Shown here: positions 59,408 through 64,000 of the stretch, in pieces
How positions within the stretch are numbered: position 1 is the first letter of the stretch
How the letters are laid out: each line of letters starts with the position of its first letter
Origin: Thalassobius sp. I31.1
Lineage (GTDB): Bacteria; Pseudomonadota; Alphaproteobacteria; Rhodobacterales; Rhodobacteraceae
Assembly: GCF_003031585.1 (NCBI RefSeq)
Contig: NZ_PWAA01000061.1
Span: forward strand, 151,041-215,040
Length of the DNA stretch: 64,000 nt
Direction: 5' to 3'
Program-made: the position numbers and the translations under genes
Notes under the pieces: model-generated
The model's database searches: none
Seen by the model: the letters and a program-made list of their open reading frames with translations, nothing else
Told to the model about the DNA's origin: nothing

Positions 59408-61075
59408 ATGTACCATTATAACGACTTCGACCGCGCCTTCCTGAACGAGCGCAACGCACAATTCCGCGCCCAGGTTGAACGCCGCGTGGCTGGCAACCTG
59501 ACCGAAGATGAATTCAAGCCTCTGCGCCTGATGAACGGTCTGTACCTGCAATTGCACGCTTATATGCTGCGGGTTGCGATCCCTTACGGCACATTGTCCG
59601 GCGCGCAAATGCGTCGCCTGGGTGACGTGGCTGCGAAATATGACAAAGGCTACGGCCATTTCACCACCCGTCAGAACATCCAGTACAACTGGCCAAAACT
59701 GTCAGATGTGCCAGATATCCTGGACAGCCTGGGCGAAGTTGGCCTGCACGCGATCCAGACCTCCGGCAACACCATCCGCAACGTGACCGCCGACCATTTT
59801 GCAGGCGCCGCCAAGGACGAAATCGAAGATCCGCGCCCCGTGGCTGAACTGCTGCGCCAGTGGTCCACAGATCACCCGGAATTCCAGTTCCTGCCGCGTA
59901 AATTCAAGATCGCCATCACCGGTTCCCCCAATGACCGCGCCGTGACCAAAGCCCATGACATTGGCCTGCGTATGGTGCGCAATGAAGCGGGTGAGCCCGG
60001 TTTCGAAGTCATCGTTGGCGGTGGCCTTGGCCGTACACCAATGGTGGGTAAAGTGCTGCGTGCCTTCCTGCCAAAGGCCGATCTTCTGCCCTATTGCGAA
60101 GCTGTGGTTTCCGTCTGGAACACGCTGGGCCGTCGCGACAACAAATACAAAGCCCGCATCAAGATCACCGTGCATGAAAACGGCATCGAGAAAATCAGCG
60201 AGCTGGTAGAAGAGCGTTTCAACACCCTGCGCCCGCAGTTCTCAGGCGTGGATCAGGAACTTCTGGCTGATATCGAAGCGCATTTTCAGCCACCCGTCTG
60301 GGAAGCGTCCGACAATGGCGTCTTTGATGCGGCTTACGCAACTGATCCTGTGTTCCAGTCATGGGTCGACACAAACATCACCGATCATAAACGCGACGAC
60401 CACGCGATTGTTTCTGTGTCACTGAAAGCCCATGGCGACACCCCAGGCGACGCAACCACGGAACAGATGCACCTGCTGGCCGATATCGCCCGCGATCACG
60501 CCTATGACGAGCTGCGTATCAGCCACGAACAGAACGTCATTCTGCCGCATGTGAAGAAATCCGATCTGCCTGCGATCTTCAAAGCTTTGAAAGCTGCTGG
60601 TCTGGGCACCGCCAATATTGGTCTGGCCTCAGACATTATCGCCTGCCCCGGTATGGATTACTGTGCCCTTGCTACCGCGCGTTCCATTCCCGTGGCCCAG
60701 CAGATCGCCAACCGCGTACAGGAACTGGGCGTGGAACATGACATCGGCGCGCTGAAGATCAAGATCTCTGGTTGCATCAACGCCTGTGGCCACCACCACG
60801 TCGGCCACATCGGGATCCTCGGTCTGGATCGCGCGGGTGTTGAGAACTACCAGATCACCCTGGGTGGCGACGGCACAGAAACCGCCGCAGTTGGCGAACG
60901 TGCAGGTCCGGGCTTTGCCTATGACGCCATCGTCCCGGCGATTGAACGTCTGGTGCTGGGCTACCTTGATCTGCGTACAGATCCTGCGGAAACCTTCCTT
61001 GCGGCCTATCGTCGTCTGGGTGCTGCCCCGTTCAAAGCTCTGCTTTATCCGGAGGATGCGAAACATGCCGCTTGA
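59408..61075 (+). CDS. cysI: Sulfite (or nitrite) reductase haemoprotein
   Basis: 555 residues. It reduces sulfite to sulfide with six electrons using sirohaem and a [4Fe-4S] cluster. FTTRQNIQYNWPKLSDVPD and TSGNTIRNVTADHFAG bind sirohaem. IIACPGMDYCALATARS and KISGCINACGHHHVGHIGIL supply the cluster Cys. Family name covers both sulfite and nitrite reductases; the context (CysG, CysH, ferredoxin reductase) makes sulfite likely. The end overlaps the cysH start by 11 bases. Confidence 0.96.
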   Translation: MYHYNDFDRAFLNERNAQFRAQVERRVAGNLTEDEFKPLRLMNGLYLQLHAYMLRVAIPYGTLSGAQMRRLGDVAAKYDKGYGHFTTRQNIQYNWPKLSDVPDILDSLGEVGLHAIQTSGNTIRNVTADHFAGAAKDEIEDPRPVAELLRQWSTDHPEFQFLPRKFKIAITGSPNDRAVTKAHDIGLRMVRNEAGEPGFEVIVGGGLGRTPMVGKVLRAFLPKADLLPYCEAVVSVWNTLGRRDNKYKARIKITVHENGIEKISELVEERFNTLRPQFSGVDQELLADIEAHFQPPVWEASDNGVFDAAYATDPVFQSWVDTNITDHKRDDHAIVSVSLKAHGDTPGDATTEQMHLLADIARDHAYDELRISHEQNVILPHVKKSDLPAIFKALKAAGLGTANIGLASDIIACPGMDYCALATARSIPVAQQIANRVQELGVEHDIGALKIKISGCINACGHHHVGHIGILGLDRAGVENYQITLGGDGTETAAVGERAGPGFAYDAIVPAIERLVLGYLDLRTDPAETFLAAYRRLGAAPFKALLYPEDAKHAA

Positions 61076-61823
61076 AGCCCCCCTTCCCGCACCAGCGGAC
61101 CGGGCCAAGGAATTAAACGCGCGCTACCGTCACCACGGCGCGCGTGACATCCTGGCCCAGGCGCTGACCGATCCGCTGACCGGACGCATTGCGATGGTTT
61201 CGTCCTTTGGGGTTGAATCCGTTGTGCTGCTGCATCTGCTGTCCACGCTGGACCGCACCGTGCCTGTGTTGTTTCTGAACACCGAAATGCTGTTTGAGGA
61301 AACCATTCAGTACCAGCGGGATATCAGCAAGCAACTGGGCCTGACCGATGTGCGCGTGATCTCACCGGATCGCACAGAACTGTTCCTTGAGGACAATGAC
61401 GCCCTGCTCTGGCAGAAATCAACAGACGCCTGCTGTGCCCTGCGCAAAACCCGTCCGCTTGAAAAAGCCCTGTCTGGCTTTGACGCCTGGATCACCGGGC
61501 GTAAACGCTACCAGTCCGGCACGCGCGCGCAAATGGACCTGTTCGAAGCCGACGGCGAAAACCGCATCAAGGTGAACCCAATGGCCCATTTCACGCCGGA
61601 CACCATCCGCGAGTATATGGAAAACAACAACCTGCCGCGTCACCCGCTGGTGAAAAAAGGCTTTGCCTCGCTTGGCTGTGCCCCATGTACATCTCGCGTG
61701 CGTGACGGCGAAGACCCACGCGCGGGCCGCTGGCGCGGACAGGACAAAACAGAGTGTGGCATACACTTTGAAAACGGAAAAATGGTGCGTACACCTGTGC
61801 GCCCGTCAGGAGAAGTATTCTGA
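61065..61823 (+). CDS. cysH: Adenylylsulfate (APS) reductase, [4Fe-4S] type
   Basis: 252 residues. It reduces APS/PAPS to sulfite. SSFGVESVVLLHLLSTLDRT is the PP-loop; STDACCALRKTRPL and LGCAPCTSRVRDGEDPRAGR give the Cys-Cys and C-x-x-C ligands of the [4Fe-4S] type, which prefers APS over PAPS. TECGIHFENG holds the C-terminal catalytic Cys. The ATG at 61065 lies inside the end of cysI, after GGAGGATGCG. The next gene overlaps by 1 base. Confidence 0.96.
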   Translation: MPLEAPLPAPADRAKELNARYRHHGARDILAQALTDPLTGRIAMVSSFGVESVVLLHLLSTLDRTVPVLFLNTEMLFEETIQYQRDISKQLGLTDVRVISPDRTELFLEDNDALLWQKSTDACCALRKTRPLEKALSGFDAWITGRKRYQSGTRAQMDLFEADGENRIKVNPMAHFTPDTIREYMENNNLPRHPLVKKGFASLGCAPCTSRVRDGEDPRAGRWRGQDKTECGIHFENGKMVRTPVRPSGEVF

Positions 61824-62239
61824 TGTCAGTTATCATCACAGATGAGGGTTTCGGCCCGGAGCACTGGGAACATGGTTTTTTCACGCTGGACGAACTACCG
61901 GCAAACCATCCCCCGGCCCTGGCGGTTGATCTGCCTTCAGATGTTGCGGTGGAATATCTGCCGCAGCTTCTGAGCAATGTGGATCTCGTGCGCATCGACT
62001 TCCCGTCTTTCGCCGATGGTCGCGGCTTTACCCTGGCCCGTCGTCTGCGGGATCTGGGCTTTGTTGGCCGTCTGCGTGCCCGTGGGCATGTGATCTCTGA
62101 TCAATATGCCATGGCGCGCCGATCTGGTTTTGACGAAGTTGAAATCGACGATGATCTGGCCGCACGTCAGTCCGAAGGTGAATGGAAAGCCCGCGCCAAC
62201 TGGCAGGACAATAACTATCAGTCGCGTCTGCGCGGCTGA
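61823..62239 (+). CDS. DUF934 protein of the cys operon
   Basis: 138 residues. LAVDLPSDVAVEYLPQLLSN, VDLVRIDFPSFADGRGFTLA and RRLRDLGFVGRLRARGHVIS, then DQYAMARRSGFDEVEIDD are the DUF934 hallmarks. It regularly accompanies cysI and cysH in proteobacteria. The biochemical role is not settled; a link to sulfite reduction is inferred from context. It overlaps the cysH stop by 1 base (TGATG). Confidence 0.92.
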   Translation: MSVIITDEGFGPEHWEHGFFTLDELPANHPPALAVDLPSDVAVEYLPQLLSNVDLVRIDFPSFADGRGFTLARRLRDLGFVGRLRARGHVISDQYAMARRSGFDEVEIDDDLAARQSEGEWKARANWQDNNYQSRLRG

Positions 62240-62330
62240 TTAATCATTCGCACACACACAAACTAGACCTCCAGGGCAATTTGCCCTATTGAGAGATGAA
62301 AGGGCGTGGGGTATTCCCCGCGCGGACCCT

Positions 62331-63194
62331 ATGAATGAGCATGTAAAAGTGACCGATACAACCGCAGACGCCCCCGCAGTCAAAGCTGTCCCGACCCTTC
62401 CGGACGCACAGACCGTAACCGAAGTTCAGCACTACACAGATCGCCTGTTCCGTTTCCGCTGCACCCGCCCGGCAAGCCTGCGCTTCCGCTCCGGTGAATT
62501 CGTGATGATCGGCCTGATGGGCGACCCACATCCGGAAACCGGCAAGCAGAAACCCCTGCTGCGCGCCTATTCCATTGCCTCGCCAAGCTGGGATGAGGAA
62601 ATGGAATTCTATTCGATCAAAGTCGAAGACGGCCCGCTGACGTCCAAACTGCAGCACATCAAGGTCGGCGACGAAGTGATCCTGCGCCCCAAACCCGTTG
62701 GCACGCTTGTGCATGACGCGCTGATCCCGGGCAAACGCATCTGGTTCTTTGCCACTGGCACCGGTTTTGCACCTTTCGCATCCCTGCTGCGTGAACCGCA
62801 GACCTATGAAGACTACGACGAAATCATCATCACCCACACCTGTCGTGAAGTTGGCGAACTGACCTATGGTCGTGAGCTAATTGAAGACCTGAAAGATGAT
62901 GAGCTTCTGAATGAAGTGATCGGTGAAGGCTTCTGGAAGAAGATCAAATACTACCCGACCACAACCCGCGAAGAGAGCCCCAAGATGGGCCGTATCACCG
63001 ATCTGATGCGCTCTGGTGAGGCTTTCTCTGACCTTGGTGTCGAACCTCTCTGTGCAGAGCATGACCGCGCGATGATCTGCGGCAACATGGCCTTTAACCT
63101 TGAGCTGAAAGAAATGTTTGAGGAATACGGTCTGGAAGAAGGCGCAAATTCCAAACCTGCGCAATATGTGGTGGAAAAAGCCTTCCTCGATTAA
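62331..63194 (+). CDS. fpr: Ferredoxin-NADP reductase
   Basis: 287 residues. RAYSIASPSWDEEMEFYSIK binds FAD, and FFATGTGFAPFASLLREPQT binds NADP(H). RAMICGNMAFNLELKEMFEE is the C-terminal nicotinamide region. It provides electrons from NADPH to ferredoxin and so to CysI. It is in the bacterial (FpR) group without N-terminal plant-type extension. It starts about 90 bases after DUF934 and may have its own promoter. A strong terminator follows. Confidence 0.95.
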   Translation: MNEHVKVTDTTADAPAVKAVPTLPDAQTVTEVQHYTDRLFRFRCTRPASLRFRSGEFVMIGLMGDPHPETGKQKPLLRAYSIASPSWDEEMEFYSIKVEDGPLTSKLQHIKVGDEVILRPKPVGTLVHDALIPGKRIWFFATGTGFAPFASLLREPQTYEDYDEIIITHTCREVGELTYGRELIEDLKDDELLNEVIGEGFWKKIKYYPTTTREESPKMGRITDLMRSGEAFSDLGVEPLCAEHDRAMICGNMAFNLELKEMFEEYGLEEGANSKPAQYVVEKAFLD

Positions 63195-63226
63195 GTTTCA
63201 GCATCGCTATTGTACACTATGCTGAC

Positions 63227-63260
63227 GCCCCGCCTGGACTTTCTGGCGGGGCTTTTCTTT
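63227..63260 (+). terminator. Rho-independent terminator after fpr
   Basis: GCCCCGCC pairs perfectly with GGCGGGGC around a 10-base loop, followed by TTTTCTTTT. Confidence 0.92.
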
Positions 63261-63304
63261 TGTGGGTTCTATGAACTGCCCCTTAATCCACCGTTCCCCG
63301 CATA

Positions 63305-63394
63305 TGCATAAGATGTGCATAGGAAGTGCATGGATTGTGCATGTCATATTCACGCAAATTTCCTTGTTTCAACCGCTCACAGCCCTGTGTGCAT
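63305..63394 (+). promoter_or_regulatory. Array of 11-bp-spaced TGCAT boxes, copy 2
   Basis: TGCAT at 63305, 63316, 63327 and 63338 (11-base steps), then at 63390 (52 bases further), exactly the spacing of copy 1 at 53050-53139. The bases between boxes 1-4 are also conserved, but the stretch after box 4 differs between copies, which supports the boxes being the selected element. Confidence 0.65.
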
Positions 63395-63519
63395 GCGTGA
63401 ACAGACCTCACGGCTCTGTGTCTTGAAGGTGATCTGAAGCACCCCCAAATCAATCACATCGGAAGCAACAAGACTTCCACCAAAATTCAAAACACCCAGA
63501 TCCTTGAAAGGTTAACGCT

Positions 63520-63831
63520 ATGAAAACTGTAATCGCATCCATCCTCGCCCTGACTGTTGCTGCTCCTGCTTTTGCGGGCGCCAAAGATGTTGAGGCGCAT
63601 TTCGCACAGGACAACACCGGTATTGAAAGCGTTGTTGTTGAACGCTCAAGCCCGGTCACCGCAGAAGCCGTTGAAATCTTTGCGTATCTGGCGCTTGAAG
63701 CTGGCACAGGCATCGAAACACAAGCCAACCCATCCGTCGGTGCAACCCTGTCCTCCAAGGGCGGTGTGAACCCGGTAGCAGCCGCATGGTTCGCAGGCCA
63801 GCTGGCATCCGAGGATGCATCTGACCGGTAA
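63520..63831 (+). CDS. Small secreted protein, duplicated (copy 2)
   Basis: 103 residues, identical to the protein at 53277-53588 except residue 99 (Asp for Asn). Same signal peptide (KTVIASILALTVAAPAFAGA), same leader of about 100 bases directly before the start (from CTGTGTCTTGAAGG to GAAAGGTTAACGCT), and same upstream TGCAT array. Silent differences (such as codons near residues 26, 83 and 89) are few, so the duplication is recent or homogenised. It has its own terminator. No function recognised. Confidence 0.88.
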   Translation: MKTVIASILALTVAAPAFAGAKDVEAHFAQDNTGIESVVVERSSPVTAEAVEIFAYLALEAGTGIETQANPSVGATLSSKGGVNPVAAAWFAGQLASEDASDR

Positions 63832-63861
63832 GGTTAAAAGTTAATAAGTTTGATGAAACAA

Positions 63862-63892
63862 AAGGCCCGGAGAAACCTCTGGGCCTTTTTGT
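63862..63892 (+). terminator. Terminator after small secreted-protein gene 2
   Basis: AAGGCCC pairs with GGGCCTT around a 12-base loop, followed by TTT. It matches in place the terminator of copy 1. Confidence 0.85.
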
Positions 63893-63921
63893 GTTGACAT
63901 AAGGGTATTGAAATTATGCGT

Positions 63922-64000
63922 TTTTCTAGTTTTCTAGTTTTCTAGTTTTCTAGTTTTCTAGTTTTCTAGTTTTCTAGTTTTCTAGTTTTCTAGTTTTCTA
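63922..64000. repeat. TTTTCTAG tandem repeat, continues past the window
   Basis: Perfect 8-base units TTTTCTAG repeated about 10 times to the window edge, so the true length is unknown. Each unit contains CTAG, a tetranucleotide usually rare in bacterial genomes. No variation between units is visible. It begins right after the terminator of the second small secreted-protein gene. Confidence 0.95.

Noticed and set aside
63922..64000. CRISPR array
   Set aside because: Units are contiguous 8-mers without spacers, and no cas genes are nearby.

Overview
The window looks like a chromosomal segment of a marine Rhodobacterales (Roseobacter-group) alphaproteobacterium. The evidence is gene content and order: the yajC-secD-secF-TauE-Mth938-ccmABCDG run, HU-lon-tgt, the cysG-DUF2849-cysI-cysH-DUF934-fpr sulfur operon with a divergent Lrp regulator, a DddP-family protein, and the Rhodobacteraceae-type dispersed element containing AAATACTCCGGGGG. 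No genus is claimed.

Layout. 1-14.9 kb: housekeeping and conserved genes (YHS protein fragment, tRNA-Leu, Hint protein, nnr, glnB-glnA, DUF3445 haem oxygenase-like protein, DddP-like protein, hydrolase-OsmC fusion, purB, an orphan FliG-like protein, a lysophospholipid acyltransferase, DUF1223). 15.2-22.4 kb: a minus-strand run for Sec translocation and cytochrome c maturation. 22.9-46.2 kb: an accessory island (below). 46.5-53.0 kb: GT25, tRNA-Val, HU, lon, tgt, sufT, sufA-like. 53.0-64.0 kb: tpiA, a P450, an Hsp70-like protein and the assimilatory sulfite operon, bracketed by two almost identical copies of a small secreted-protein gene that share an unusual upstream array of 11-bp-spaced TGCAT boxes. 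The window ends inside a TTTTCTAG tandem repeat.

The island holds the most unusual biology. At 22.9-26.6 kb an 80-residue peptide with three Cys-containing repeats is followed by a hairpin terminator and three translationally coupled enzymes: an APH-type kinase, a HopA1-type lyase and a LanC-type zinc cyclase. This is the split-enzyme logic of class V lanthipeptides, here with a leaderless-looking multi-repeat precursor. Immediately after comes a second peptide-modification set: a VioB-like ferritin-domain protein, a 12-cysteine substrate-like protein, a DUF692/MNIO iron oxygenase and its DUF2063 partner. Converging on it is a five-gene minus-strand operon: two unknown proteins, a DyP-type peroxidase, a membrane-anchored P450 and a GST-like protein. 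Further along are a repeat-containing surface protein with a beta-barrel end, a tail-collar protein, a DUF4331 protein, a FIST/adenylate-cyclase pair and a tyrosine-decarboxylase-like enzyme next to a Crp-family regulator.

Other points: the DddP-like protein keeps the metal ligands but has Val where DMSP lyases have the catalytic Asp; a dispersed palindromic element is read in frame inside nnr; CysG carries a truncated methyltransferase half.
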